From Wurfbainia villosa (taxonomy: Eukaryota; Streptophyta; Magnoliopsida; Zingiberales; Zingiberaceae), in NCBI GenBank assembly GCA_025175895.1, contig CM046004.1, positions 15,363,011 to 15,427,010 on the forward strand: a stretch of DNA of 64,000 bases. Direction: 5' to 3'. The translations under genes and the position numbers were made by a program. Each line of letters opens with the position of its first letter. Within the stretch, counting starts at the first letter, position 1. Below are positions 1-11,230 of this stretch, piece by piece. The notes beneath the pieces were generated by a model that had not been told where the DNA came from, searched no databases, and saw nothing but the letters and a program-made list of their open reading frames with translations.

Positions 1-274
1 GGACTTTCCATTTGCCAAGACTCAAGCTTGGACTTTCCCTTGCCAAGACCATGCTTGGAATTTCCAAGCCAACCCATGTTGGACTTTCTAATTGCCAACC
101 CATTACTTAGACTTTTCCATTGCCAAGTGTCCCACTTGGACTTTCCATGTCAAGTACCCATGATTTGGACTTTTCCATGACAATCACATTGTCATATATT
201 TTGTCGAATATCAAAATACCGCTCGAGTCAAACTTGAGTCTGGTTAATCGTGACCTGAGCCGATTGCATCAACA
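1..274 (-). mobile_element. LTR end of a Sirevirus-like gag-only element (partial)
   Basis: This is the U3 end of an LTR related to those of the three gag-only elements described below, lying on the minus strand. It consists of short degenerate repeats built on 'ggactttcc...ttgccaag', then a 'gtcaaacttgag' segment, and stops at 'cgattgcatcaaca', the same terminus seen at 9636, 14194, 15995 and 20565. The sequence after 274 is unrelated. The rest lies left of the window, so I cannot tell a solo LTR from the 5' LTR of a full element. Confidence 0.75.
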
Positions 275-1742
275 GTTAGGATGCAAGATTTTCGTAAATT
301 TCTTTGGTATTCAATTTTATTACTTTTATTACTCTATGTTTGCTAGTTCTTAGCATTTAAATCTTAAAGAGAACCCCATCGAAACTTGATCTTAAGATTA
401 TGACTCACCGTTGCATTCCTTAATAGAGGATGGAGTATCCCTATACTACGTTATAATAGGAGTTTCGATAATAATTTTATCGCAACACAACAATACATGT
501 ATCAATCTTCATGAATGTTTCGTCTATTCTTTCAATAAAATTATATTTTTGTAAGCTTTGAACTATTACTATTAATATTTTTAATTTTAAATACATTAGT
601 CTATAATTCATACTTTAAACTATATTCTTTATAAATATTTTATAAATTAATTTTAGTATGTTGTATAATATTGGCCGGATTAGAATAAAAATAATTTTTT
701 AATGAAAATAAAGTATTATGATACATAACTAACTTTTCATATAAAATATCTAACTTTAATTTAGGGTCTAAAATTAATGTAAATAAATAAATATAAAAAA
801 TATATGATAAAAATATATTTTTTTCATTTTATTTTCATTGTTAACATGAAAGGAGATAAAAAAAAAATCATTCATTTAAAATAAAAGAAATGTTATAAAA
901 ATTTATCATAACTAAATGAAAAATAAAATAATAAAAATTAGAAAGTTATTCAATTTCATCATTAAATACTTTTAAAATTTCATAAATATTACTACGTGTG
1001 AAAATAATTATATATTAGTATTATTAACAATTTATGCAAAAAATGAATATAGTAGTTCTTTGTATTGTAATGAATCGTATAATACAAATTCCAATGCCTT
1101 GGTACCTCGCTTGAAAAATTTTTAGACATCATTTCATTAATTTTATAAAATTTACCTTATTGTTTTATTAAGATGTGATCATGAATAAAAATAATAATTT
1201 TAATTTGTTTAATTTGATTTTTTAAAATTTTTAATTCAACTCGAACACATAAATTCAAAATATGATGTATAAAACAAATATAAAAAAATAGAATACCAAT
1301 AGTATACTAACAAATACATTTAAGATATTCACCACTAATATTACGAAATAATATTGTAAATATTTTATCAACTAATTCATATTCTTTTAAAACTAAATAT
1401 AATAATTAAAAAATATTATGAACAATATACATGATTAATCAAAAATTTGATATACTAATAAATATTTTTAAATTATCCAAAAATTATTAATTTGATGGCA
1501 GATCACACTCATATATGAATGAGTTTGCCATAATTATTTTAAATATTAAAATATAAAAATATTTTATTATTTAATTTAATAAATTCTTCAATTAAATCTT
1601 TGTTTCTATGTCTTATTAATTTTTTAATTGTGGAAATAAGTATAGTTCGTTGAATATGTTTAACAAATAAATTAAGTGATTCTAGATAAAAAATTTCAAA
1701 TAGAGCTCCTTTGAATTCCCATTGGGGCGAACTGGCAATGGA
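275..1742. other. AT-rich intergenic sequence without a gene
   Basis: Very AT-rich, full of short A and T runs. The only open frames are short and have no recognisable domain or codon bias. I see no RNA gene and no clear transposon ends. Confidence 0.6.
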
Positions 1743-1779
1743 GGGACTACTCCCTCCCATTGTGGGAGGGAGCGGTCCC
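1743..1779. repeat. GC-rich short hairpin
   Basis: A perfect 10-bp inverted repeat (ctccctccca / tgggagggag, 1750-1772) with a 3-base loop is framed by a second 5-bp pair (gggac / gtccc). It stands out from the AT-rich surroundings. It may be the remnant of a foldback element. It is too short for a microRNA precursor. Confidence 0.5.
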
Positions 1780-2335
1780 ATTTGGGATCGGGAGTGGCTC
1801 CTCAGTTGGGAAGTCGCTCCTTCTTTATATATATATATAGTTAAACAAAATTTGATTAATGAAAAAAATGTTTTTCGTCATTTTATGATTGGAATGAGTA
1901 AAAAAAGTATTAATTGTATTGTATTGTATTTATTTTATGTTATATTAAATGAATATTTGATAAAAAAGAATGAGTCCATAAAAAAGTTGTTGAGAGTTTT
2001 TTTTTATAGTGAAGAGATGAATAGAATTTTTTATTTTTGATGTGGCGTTGATGTGACATGATAGAGACCACAAAGGAACTATTAGAGTTTTCTATAAAAG
2101 GTTGGAACTGCCAACATAGCTAGTCCCTACCTACCTGTCCCACGGCAATTGTGAGGAAGGTAAATCACGGAGAACCCTATGAGCCTTAACGTGGTGGTTA
2201 AGACACGTGAGGGTCATCTGAATCCAAAAAAGACCTTTAAACTTCTTCCGAAATTGACCCATGCTACTTTTGCAAGCATCGTTGTACCTTAGCCACCACA
2301 TCATCCTCGTGGAGACTATTGTCCGATCTCCTTTT

Positions 2336-2524
2336 GAAAAAAAACTGCCACATTAGCGGCTCCCCATCGTTGCCCTTACATATGGAGGGGGATAAATAAA
2401 GCGTCAGGTGGCTAGTGCAGAAATGCGAAGTCATCGATAGCTTAGTCGTCACCTCCAAGAATCGATCCCTTGACCTTTCAAACCTTAACACGACTGTGCT
2501 AGCCATCTGAATTTGCTCTGGGAG
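2336..2524 (-). mobile_element. tRNA-derived SINE, family X
   Basis: Read on the minus strand it starts with 'GATGGCTAGCACAGTCG', an A-box-like sequence, and carries 'GGATCGATTCTTGG', close to the B-box consensus, about 35 bases later. It ends at the left in a poly-A-like tail. It is flanked by the word ctattgtccgatctcc at 2316 and 2525, as expected for a target-site duplication. Its body differs from the three SINEs to its right, so it is a second family. Confidence 0.6.
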
Positions 2525-2540
2525 CTATTGTCCGATCTCC

Positions 2541-2841
2541 TTTTTTTTTTGGATTTACAAGGGGTATCTAGGCAATTGACACCAACTAGTCCCCTTGGCT
2601 AATCGACCCAACCCCACGACCTTCAACTAGAGTCCCCACCGATCAACGAGGGTAAATCAGGAGGATGCCTCGACACCTGCACTTGGACCCGATTTGCCAA
2701 CGTGGGCCCATGAATTCGACTAGCACAGGCGACTGTCATGCCCCACGTGAAAATACCCAGCGGGATGCGCCCCGGAGGAATCGAACCGTGGCATTGACGT
2801 TGGGAAGAAATGTGGTTACCGTTGCGCCACAGCCCTAGGGG
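2541..2841 (-). mobile_element. tRNA-derived SINE, copy 1
   Basis: On the minus strand the element opens with a tRNA-like head. An A box (TGGCGCAACGGTAA, about 2816-2829) is followed by a perfect B box GGTTCGATTCC at 2777-2787, the two internal RNA polymerase III promoter elements. About 200 bases of tRNA-unrelated body follow, then a tail of the form TTGTAAATCC plus an A run at the left. The copy lies between two copies of the ctattgtccgatctcc word. Its length of about 300 bp is usual for plant SINEs. It has no coding capacity. Confidence 0.8.
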
Positions 2842-2856
2842 CTATTTTCTGATCTT

Positions 2857-3132
2857 TTTTTATTTATTTACAAGGGGTATTTGGGCAATTGACACCAATT
2901 AGTCCCCTTGGCTGATCGGTCCTGCCCCACGACCTTCAACTAGAGTCCCCACCGGTTAACGAAGGTAAATCAGGATGCCGCCCTCGCACCTACACTTGGA
3001 CGATGCCAAGCGTGGACCCACGACTAACCCGATCATTGCCCGCCGAAAATACTCGGGGGGCGTGCCGGAGGAATCGAACTGTGACATTGACGTTGGGAAA
3101 AAATGTGGTTGCCGTTGCACCACAACCCTGGG
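2857..3132 (-). mobile_element. tRNA-derived SINE, copy 2
   Basis: Same family and orientation as the copy to its left. The B box has one change (AGTTCGATTCC), and the body carries a deletion of roughly 25 bases relative to copies 1 and 3. It is flanked on the left by a degenerate target word (ctattttctgatctt, 2842) and on the right by an intact one (3133). Confidence 0.8.
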
Positions 3133-3148
3133 CTATTGTCCGATCTCC

Positions 3149-3448
3149 CTTTTTTTTTTATTTACAAGGGGTATTTGAGCAATTGACACCAATTAGTCCC
3201 CTTGGCTGACCGATCCTACCCCATAGCCTTCAACTAGAGTTCCCATCGATTAACGAGGGTAAATCAGAAGGACGCCCCCGCACCTACACTTGGACCCGGT
3301 CTACCAATGTGGGCCTACGAATCCGACCTGCACAGTCGACTGTCACACCCCAGATGAAAATACTCAGTGGGACGCATCTCGGAGGAATCGAATCATGGTA
3401 TTGACGTTGGAAAAAAAATATGGTTATCATTGTGCCACAGCCCTGGGG
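3149..3448 (-). mobile_element. tRNA-derived SINE, copy 3
   Basis: Third member of the same family in the same orientation. It is full length, with a weakened B box (GATTCGATTCC). The flanking target word is intact on both sides (3133 and 3449). It is the most diverged copy at CpG-like positions, so it may be the oldest of the array. Confidence 0.8.
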
Positions 3449-3844
3449 CTATTGTCCGATCTCCTTTGAGTATACGGTGCGGGGAGAGAAAGGGGAAAAC
3501 ATTGGAGATCTTCTAAATGCACCGTCATTTTCATGTAATTTCTCGGATCTTATCCTAATCTTTTAATCTAAAAAAGTCGCCCTCCAATTTGACGATTCGG
3601 CGGCTTTACTCGTCGGCATCCACTGACTTCGTCGAATTGAGAGATTTGAAGACCGTAATCTTAAGGTGGTTGTCTTGTGCCAATACTTGCTTCCTATAAA
3701 TTAAGCCGTTCCTAATTTCTAGGTTTGCTAAATTTAGAAACAATGCTTTCTTTTTCTGAATCATCAATCTTTTTTGATACCTACATTCCTCATGGGTATT
3801 CTTGCTAGCTATATTCGCTAGAATAGAAAGGCACCTAATTAATC

Positions 3845-4231
3845 AGAAAACACTGCTTTGGTTCTTAGTTTCCAGGGTTGTGCACTTAGAATTGAATCAA
3901 TCCTCTGATAGCTACATTAATATTTTTTCATGGGAGTTCTCGTCATCTTCCCTTGAAGTGTTTTCAAGGACCATCTTTTCTTTACACTTACTGTGTGTTC
4001 ATGCTTTCTAATTCAGCTCGAGTGGCCTTCCACCAGAAAACACTGTATCTGTTCTTAGTTTTTAGGGTTGTATACATAGAATCAATCCTTCGGTAGCTAG
4101 CTACTTTTTTCTTCATGGGGATTCTTATCATCTTCTCTCACAGTGTTTTCAAAGATCATCTCTTCTTTACACTTACAGTGCTTTCCTACTTTATAATTCA
4201 GTTCAGAAACTTGGAGATTTTCTGAGTGGCC
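3845..4231. repeat. Two-copy tandem duplication, about 190 bp
   Basis: Two diverged copies (about 3845-4027 and 4035-4231) begin 'cagaaaacactg', share 'ggttgt..actta/atagaat.gaatcaatcc' and 'tcatcttc', and end in 'gagtggcc'. I see no long open frame or known RNA in them. They lie downstream of the SPRY gene (which is on the minus strand), so they are probably intergenic. Confidence 0.6.
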
Positions 4232-4312
4232 CTCAACCAGCACTAAGTCTCTAGTCAGCACGCTTTATGGGTTATCAGAACGAGAGCATCTATAGCGATC
4301 CTTTCACGGAAT

Positions 4313-4532
4313 TGTGGTGGAGTTCCAAGTGAGCGGAAAAGAAGGATTCACTTATAAATAAGCATTTAATTGTAGTTGTATATCGATCGACTTTGAATCC
4401 AAATTGCTAAGCGAGTTGAGTTTTTGGAGAACCTCAGCGACAAATTGGGGTGGAGTTCCAAGTGAGTGGGAAAGAAGGTTTTACTTAAACAAGCATTTCT
4501 AGTAGCTTTTTTTTTTTTCTTTCGACTTTGAA
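4313..4532. repeat. Two-copy tandem duplication, about 130-bp period
   Basis: Two copies of a segment containing 'tggagttccaagtgag', 'aagcattt' and 'cgactttgaatc' lie about 130 bases apart. No coding potential is visible. Together with the duplication just upstream this gives a stretch of local repeats with no recognisable origin. Confidence 0.55.
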
Positions 4533-5633
4533 TCTGAGCTGCCGTCCACTGATTCAGGAATTACTGAAGGTGCCAACTCACCGAGTATAATGACTTTCAA
4601 TCTTCCAAATCAACCTTTATCTAAATAAATAGGAGTTTGTATTTCTACATATTATCAAAAGGGGATTTTTTTTTTTTAAAAAGCAACATTTTAGGCTGTA
4701 ATCATATTAAAAAAGCTTTATGACATTGCAGAAGAGTATATAAACCAAGGCTTTTTGACTTCCATATTGCTCATGTGAGGATTTCTGAAGCAATAGTACG
4801 TAGGATATGCATAACTCTAATAGAACATGAGAAAGTAGATGGCTGATACTTGTTACTGCTGCACTATCGAATACAAACACTTTCTCTTGGGGCAAAAATG
4901 AAATCCGTCGCCTAATTAACAATCTCTACCAATTGATTTCACAGTACAATGGAAGAATAGACCTCTAGAAAAAATTTTATAACTCTTAAAAATTAACTTT
5001 TACTTTTTGAAATAATTCTCTACATTGACAGAGCAAATGAAATGGCTCGCTACCGAAACCACACCTTAATCACAATAATCATGTCCCTCCAGTGACTTGG
5101 GCAAGTAGGTGTTTGTATAAACTATCATTTGCGGACACTTAAAAAGGTCAAATAAACTGTACTAAGAAGTCTCTACTCTCAATCTACAAATTGTAGGCTT
5201 TTCCTTTCAGAACTCGATAAAATAATGTTTGCCTCTCGTTGCTTCATTGCCACTGTTGTTCACAAAGCTGTACCTCGGTATTCAATTTAGTGCTTGTTAG
5301 AGGTAATGTGGTCAACAACTAGGGAGAGGATGAATAATCGCTGCAATGGACGAGGAGTCGATGAAGTTGTTGCTAGTGGTAGAGGAAGCAATGAGGTCTT
5401 ACATAATTGAATTTTTTTTTTTTTTTACTTCTCCTTAGAGGGAATGTTTTAAACTGAAAAAAAAAATATAAATCTATTTTGACAATATAAAAATCTTTAA
5501 GATGTAAATTTTCTATGGACAACTTAAAATTTTCTCATGCTGTTACTTTCATGTCTCTCCATGATTCTACTGCAGAGATGGTCGCATGGCCATGACTGCT
5601 TCGATGGCTCAACTTGTTTCTGATGATGATTCG
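4533..5633. other. Intergenic sequence downstream of the SPRY gene
   Basis: No gene is recognised here. The part nearest 5633 probably includes the 3' UTR of the minus-strand SPRY gene. I could not pick a convincing polyadenylation signal. Confidence 0.5.
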
Positions 5634-7147
5634 TCAAATGCGCAAAGAGATCTCAAAAAGATCAGAATCAGCATCCACATCCACATCCACCGAGTAGTTG
5701 TCATCGTTCTGGTTTACAGTGTTCTTATTGCTGCTCTGGCTTTTCTTAACTGCATCGAACCAGTGCGGATCGATCCTTCCCATAGAGAAGAGCTCGCGGC
5801 TATCATCGTCTCCGATGGCAGCACCGCTTCTGTCGAACGACGGCGAGCCGATGAAGCAAGGATTGGACGTCCTGTTCACATTTGCCGGCTCGTACTTGAA
5901 CCTGCTCTGTCCCAAGTTGACCAGAATCGTTGCGTCGGTGTTCGATGCGACGATCGGGAACATGGGAGCTTTGTAGATGTCGGAGCGGCAGTGAATGACG
6001 TGCATAAGCTCGGAATCGACCGTGAAGAAAACCTTCTTCTTCCTCGGGTCGAAGCCGCAGCCGATTACCCTGTTCACCTCTGCCCACTCTGATTTCTTCG
6101 ATTCGAAAACGAGCATCGTTCCTGCGATTTTGTAGAAAAGCCGCAATTTAGAATTCTGGATCTGCTATGATGCTCGAAGACGAGGGAAAGATTCAATTTT
6201 GGGGTCTTACCGTCCAGAAAGACCCGACCATTGGAGTGGAAGCCAATGGAGCCTGGGTATGTGCCGGAGAATGATCCGCCTGGAAGTGTTCCGCCATGGG
6301 TGAGGCCCAAGGATACAAGAATTGTGTTGTGGAATTGGTTGCCGCATTCTTCTTCTTTGGCGTAAGCTTTGGTTTCTGGGATCGGAGTAACGATAACCTC
6401 GGTTGCACAGGAAAGAACGGCATGGGATTTGATGGAATTCTCCGAGATAAGCTTCACACTATCAGCTTCCTCGACGGCGTCCGTGGCCTTGGTTCGCTTA
6501 ATTTCTCGAGGAGAAGACCACTGTTGTTGCGGTGGCGGCGGTTTCTTCAGGTACAAGACGGTGATCTCAAAATAGGCTTCTTTAGGGAAGGAGGAGACGC
6601 CGAGAGGAGGGCCGGGCAACGGAAGGAGCATCCTCGCCGTCGAGACGTCTTCGCCATGGAGAATCCTCTCTCTCGGATGCAACTTAACCGTTTGCGAAAA
6701 TTCCGAAGAGCCTGGCGTCACCTCCCACTTCGTCTCCGCGGCGCCGCTGTCGCATGCGGCGCACATCCCCCACACCGCTAGCTCACAGCGCCGACACGGC
6801 GGCTGGCCGCTTGCGAACGTGAACAGCGACCATCCGTGCTCCACCGCCTCGCCCACCAGTCTCGGGTGGTCATCCCAACTGAACGTCGCCAGCGCCGACT
6901 CGCTGCCGGCTGTGTGGCCGGTGCTGGTGCAGAAGGAGAGGTGCAACTTGGCGATCCCGGCTTGCAAACTCTGTGTTCCCGCTTTGCTTGCGGATTGAGG
7001 GAATCGAGGAGTCTCCGCCGAGGAGAACTGCCGGCAGCGGCGACACCAAAGGAAGATGGAGAGGAGGAGGAGGAAGGCGGAGGCGATCGAGGGGGCTAGA
7101 ATTTTGATCCATAACTTCATCTGGCTACGTTGTGGAAACGGCGACAT
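5634..7147 (-). CDS. Membrane-anchored SPRY-domain protein, two exons
   Basis: Two exons, 7147-6211 and 6121-5634, are joined across an 89-bp GT-AG intron (donor GTAAG at 6210, acceptor GCAG ending at 6122). The frame is preserved and a split Gly codon is completed, giving about 474 residues. An alternative start, Met10, would give 465. Residues about 14-35 form one hydrophobic membrane segment followed by Cys/Arg-rich residues, so the bulk of the protein probably faces the cytosol. The SPRY-like domain follows the 'WDDHPRLVGEAVEHGW' block and contains 'GSIGFHSNGRVFLDG' before the splice and 'VIGCGFDPRKKKVFFTVDS' after it, a combination typical of a conserved plant SPRY family. The tail is acidic (Asp/Val repeats). 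SPRY domains bind proteins, but the partner here is unknown. This is the only host gene I can support. It is intact and GC-rich in exon 1. Confidence 0.88.
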
Positions 7148-7249
7148 CGACGAAAGCAGGCATGGCTTGGAATGGACTACTGGAAGATGATCGGCTCTAG
7201 AAAGGAACGGAGCTATGATTCATTAATGATCAGGTGAAGGAATCGTATT

Positions 7250-7260
7250 ATATTTATATT
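7250..7260 (-). promoter_or_regulatory. TATA-like box of the SPRY gene
   Basis: On the minus strand TATAAATA (7258-7251) lies about 105 bases upstream of the first ATG, a plausible distance for a core promoter with a short leader. Confidence 0.5.
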
Positions 7261-8072
7261 TGTTTATATAAAAATTCTGGAAATCGAGTAATAAATAAAT
7301 CAAAAAACAAGACAACACTATCGCTTATTTGACATTATAGAAGATTAATAAGGAAAACAAATAAAAAAAAACACCACCTCGAAGTTCATCTCACCACCTG
7401 CTATTTTCAAATTTGCAATTTCCATTAGCCATTTCACTCTAGACAAATTAACGGTTTTAATAGTTAGAAAGTGGAATAATAAGAATTAAAAAAAAATTGA
7501 AGAGTTCACTGCATCTATTACTCACCGGTCATTTATTGTCACTGAGAAATGAGTCGATATTCTAAAATTTATTTATCATTAAAATAGCACCAAAAAGATT
7601 GATCAATCTGCATATATACTTTTCTTCTGTCTATTTATTTATTTAAAATATTTGATCAGATTTCTCAGAAATTCTTCAATTTTTTAGTGTGCATGACATG
7701 CATTTTCTCAGGCATGGTCTACACTTATCAAATGTGGGTTTTCTGTTGAACAATGTAGCTCTTTTTATGTATGTTACGTGTCTATTCTGTACTGTTTCCG
7801 TTGACGTTCTTTAAAAATTGTCGTTATGCAAATCTTCCTAATAAAACAAAACTGTGCTTGTTAATGCAAAAAAAAAAAGGAGAAACTTTTATAAGACGGC
7901 AGCTTTCTTAACTTGGTTCAAGTCTCTCGTGAAACTTAGAATCATTGTTAATTAGTGAGTTTTTATTCCTTGTAATTTTTAGCATTTTGGCCAACAATGT
8001 ATCTATCTGCTTGTGCGAATGTTAGTTTCTGATATCGAGGAGAACCAGCGTTAGCTTGACTGTTTTCATTTT
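7261..8072. other. Upstream region of the SPRY gene, no gene seen
   Basis: AT-rich sequence between the SPRY promoter and the Tat retrotransposon. No open frame of note. It ends in atttt (8068-8072), the left target duplication of the Tat element. Confidence 0.55.
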
Positions 8073-8272
8073 TGATACTGCTGATATTTTTTTCCACAAT
8101 TAAAATGAAAGAATCCGTACGAAAGATACTGTCTGAACCGAGGAATTAATTCGGCAGAGTAAATTTGAATGAACTGGTTCGGTAAAGTAGGTCTGAGAAA
8201 ACCTGTTCGGTAGAGTAGGTTTGGGTGAAAATGACTCGATAAGATAGGTCAGAGAAATTGGCTCGACAAAAT

Positions 8273-9636
8273 TGTAGGGTCGATGGTGGCCGACTAGAGG
8301 GGGGTGAATAGTCCTTTTCCGTCCTACGGTGGAATACGATCGTTCTTGCGTGCTTGTCTACAATTATCGTTAATATACGCAGCGGAATAACAATAGAAAT
8401 AACAACAATAAACAATCACACACAAGACACGACAATATACGTGGTTCGGAACCGAATGGTTCATACTCCACGGGCGAGCTCACCGAGCTCTAGTTATGCG
8501 CACGACACTAACTAAACCACTCCTTCTCGACAACACGTCGGAGGTAGAGAAACCTCTCACAAGCAATTAAAATGTAATATAAAAATACAAACAAGAATAC
8601 AAATACAATACAAAAGAACACTTTTCACCGATTGCTTTTGATCACTTATTTGTTGCTTGCTTTAGATGGATCTTGAAGGTCTGGAATGCAGCAGCAATTT
8701 CCCTCCAATAGCTTCACAAAAGTCTTTGGCGAAATCCCCCATCTTGAGCTCTATTTATAACCTGCATCAAGCTGATTTCGCACGCATCAGTCGACTGATC
8801 GTGACCATCAGTTGATTGGTCCTGTAGCCGTTGTCTCACAATGGCCAGATCCACGTTGGTCAAGTTCCAACGGATCACACATCAGTCGACTGATGATACC
8901 CATCAGTCGACTGGTAACCCATCACCGATCAGTCTTTGGCGACTCTTCGCTCCATTACAAGGCGATCAATCGACTGCTTCCCTTAAGCAGTCGACTGATG
9001 TCGACTTGATCCAGACAAACACCAGTCGAACACTGGTCGAACCTATACGACTTAGAGCGACTGACACCTATGTCAGTCGACTGATGTCGGGTAAAATCTC
9101 AAACCCAAGTTGTTTGAGCCTCTGACACTCAGTCTTAGTCACTTGGCCAAGTCCACCTTATCCCTCATGGAGTTCCCCACCGAAGCTCTCTTCCCTCAGT
9201 CTACGTCCCTCGGATGCGTCAAGTGCACGACTTCACAACGCCATCCTTCACATCTCATGCCCTCGAAGTATGCTTCTCTTTGGGCTCACTCCATTCGCTC
9301 CTCGTTTGGCGGTCCCTCGAATGCACCAAGCGCACGACTTCGCAATGCCATCCTTCATCAACTCAAGGACCCCGAGCCTGGTGAACTTACCAAGTCCTCA
9401 AGACTTCCCACATGCACCAAGCGTACGACTTCGCAATGCATTTCTCACCAAGCACCAAGCTTAAATTTTCCATGCCAACTCCATGTTGGACTTTCTCACA
9501 CCAAGCTTCATGTTTGGATTTTCCATGCCAACTCCATGTTGAACTTTCTTATGACAATCTCATGTCATAAGTTTTGTCTATCATCAAAATACTACTCGAG
9601 TCAAACTCGAGTCAACCTAGGCTGATTGCACCAACA
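8273..9636 (-). repeat. 3' LTR of element A
   Basis: 1364 bp. On the minus strand it runs from TGTTGGTGCAA to CGACCCTACA. It holds the cluster of CAGTCGACTG-type palindromes (about 8785-9085) followed by a TATA box (TATAAATA, 8759-8752). Upstream of these, in U3, are 'gtccaac...catgg' repeats. Confidence 0.9.
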
Positions 9637-11230
9637 ATCTCCCCTTTTTTGATGATTAACAAAACTACCATCTCAAGTCTACAAATTCTCCCATATTGAC
9701 AATTCTCACATTCCAATGAGAATTTCAACGAACCCTAACTGGTAACTTGGTAACTTCTCCCCCTTTTTGACATTACATCAAAAAGGTCCTCCCTAAGGGT
9801 ATGAATGTCTCATATCTCAATGAGATCTTACAATCTCTCCCTTGGAGGAACACATGCCTACAATCTTTCTAGTGATCCCATATCACTTAAGAGAGGCAAT
9901 CCAATTTTCCTCCCATGAGGAAATACACATCCATCTTCCCATGATGGATACCTCCCCCTAGAGGCTTGCTCCCTCTTGACCATTGCACCAACAATGTCCT
10001 TGGAGAGTCCCTAAGCCAATAGGAACATTAACCAAATCAAATTTAAGGCAAAGTTCAACAATGAACTCTCATCCACCTTAAAATTGATACTCTCCCTAAA
10101 CACTTCTCCTAATCCATATCCAATGGATTTCAACCCTTTCTAATGCTCTCCCAAGCATGTCCTAGGGTTAGGAGTAATTAGGGGACTAAAATACAGCTGA
10201 ACATGGGCCTAACCACCAAGGTTTACTCGAAATCAGCCTGTGCCAGTCAACTTTGTCAGCTACCAGTCGACTCCTTCCCACATTAGTCGACCGCCGCCTG
10301 ATAATGAATCGATGAATTTGAAATTCGTAAGTAAATATACATACGTTGATAAATCATGAAATTTTGTACGTATATTACTTATCACAATTATTATGGGTGA
10401 AAAATATTGAAAAATTATTTTACCCACAAAATAGTGAGATTGATACAAAGTCCAAAAGTTTAGAAAAGCTTCAATAAAGAGCCCTCTTTGTATCATCCCA
10501 TTCAATGGTGATAGCTATCAAAAGATAAGCTTCACTAAGGTTTTTAAAATATTTTCAAAATGTTTTTAAAACCTTTGATTCCTTTTTCCTAAATATCTCA
10601 CTTGTATCTAGATGTGTAAAACACATACAAGGTAATTAATCTAGTGAGATGTGGGTTTTTGTTCTTTAATGGTCTCATGCATATTCTAAGGCAACTCTAT
10701 TTGATTCCCTTATGCATGAGACTTCAAATCATGCCATTGTCCTTAATTCCATTTTATTTTATGCATGATGATGATTATTACATAAATATGATATAACTAA
10801 GCATGTGCCAAAATCATGATGTCATGACATGTGAATGAAATGTTAACATACATGACATATAAAAATAAGTCTAAACATGATCATGACATTTTTAGAGATA
10901 AAAATAAAAATGATGTCATGTCATGACAAGACAAATAAATTATGGCAAGAAAAATATACTAAGGTATAAAATACCTAAGTGTTAAATCCAAAATGTCATT
11001 TCTAGGAATTAACTCCCATTTTTGGAATCATGACATTCCAAAATGCCTTAATACCATTATCTCCTAAGTGTGCCATAAACCCAAAATGACACACCCATAC
11101 CTCTAAGACATATTTGTGCCAATTCAATTATTTTTTAACTTCTCAAAGCATATTGGCACATCCTAATGTGTCAACTCATCATGGCTAGGTTAACTACCCA
11201 TCCACTTAGGGTTGACATACTCTAATCCAT
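9637..11230 (-). other. Conserved 3' non-coding region of element A
   Basis: No reading frame. On the minus strand it holds several polypurine-tract-like copies (AAAAAAGGGGAGAT beside the LTR at 9637-9650, another near 9757-9771, and weaker ones near 9833 and 9950). A field rich in TGTCATGACA-like palindromes lies at 10800-10930. Stretches recognisably shared with elements B and C run throughout. The short ORF at 10260 is not conserved. Confidence 0.75.

Noticed and set aside
1711..2040. 109-residue open frame at 1711-2040
   Set aside because: AT-rich, Lys/Ile/Phe-dominated composition after the hairpin, with no domain and no codon bias, as expected by chance in such DNA.
2761..3450. tRNA genes on the minus strand
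   Set aside because: A and B boxes are good, but the heads lack a complete cloverleaf and are joined to a conserved non-tRNA body with an A-rich tail and target duplications, so they are SINEs.
5586..6092. Long plus-strand open frame (168 residues) near the SPRY gene
   Set aside because: It lies opposite exon 2 of the SPRY gene, has no domain, and is a mirror of a GC-rich coding exon. The other plus-strand frames at 6296-7099 are rejected for the same reason.
9110..9625. Plus-strand open frames in LTR U3 regions (also 13668-14264, 15514-15951, 20025-20375)
   Set aside because: They repeat in every LTR, run antisense to the element, differ by indels between LTR copies and carry no domain.
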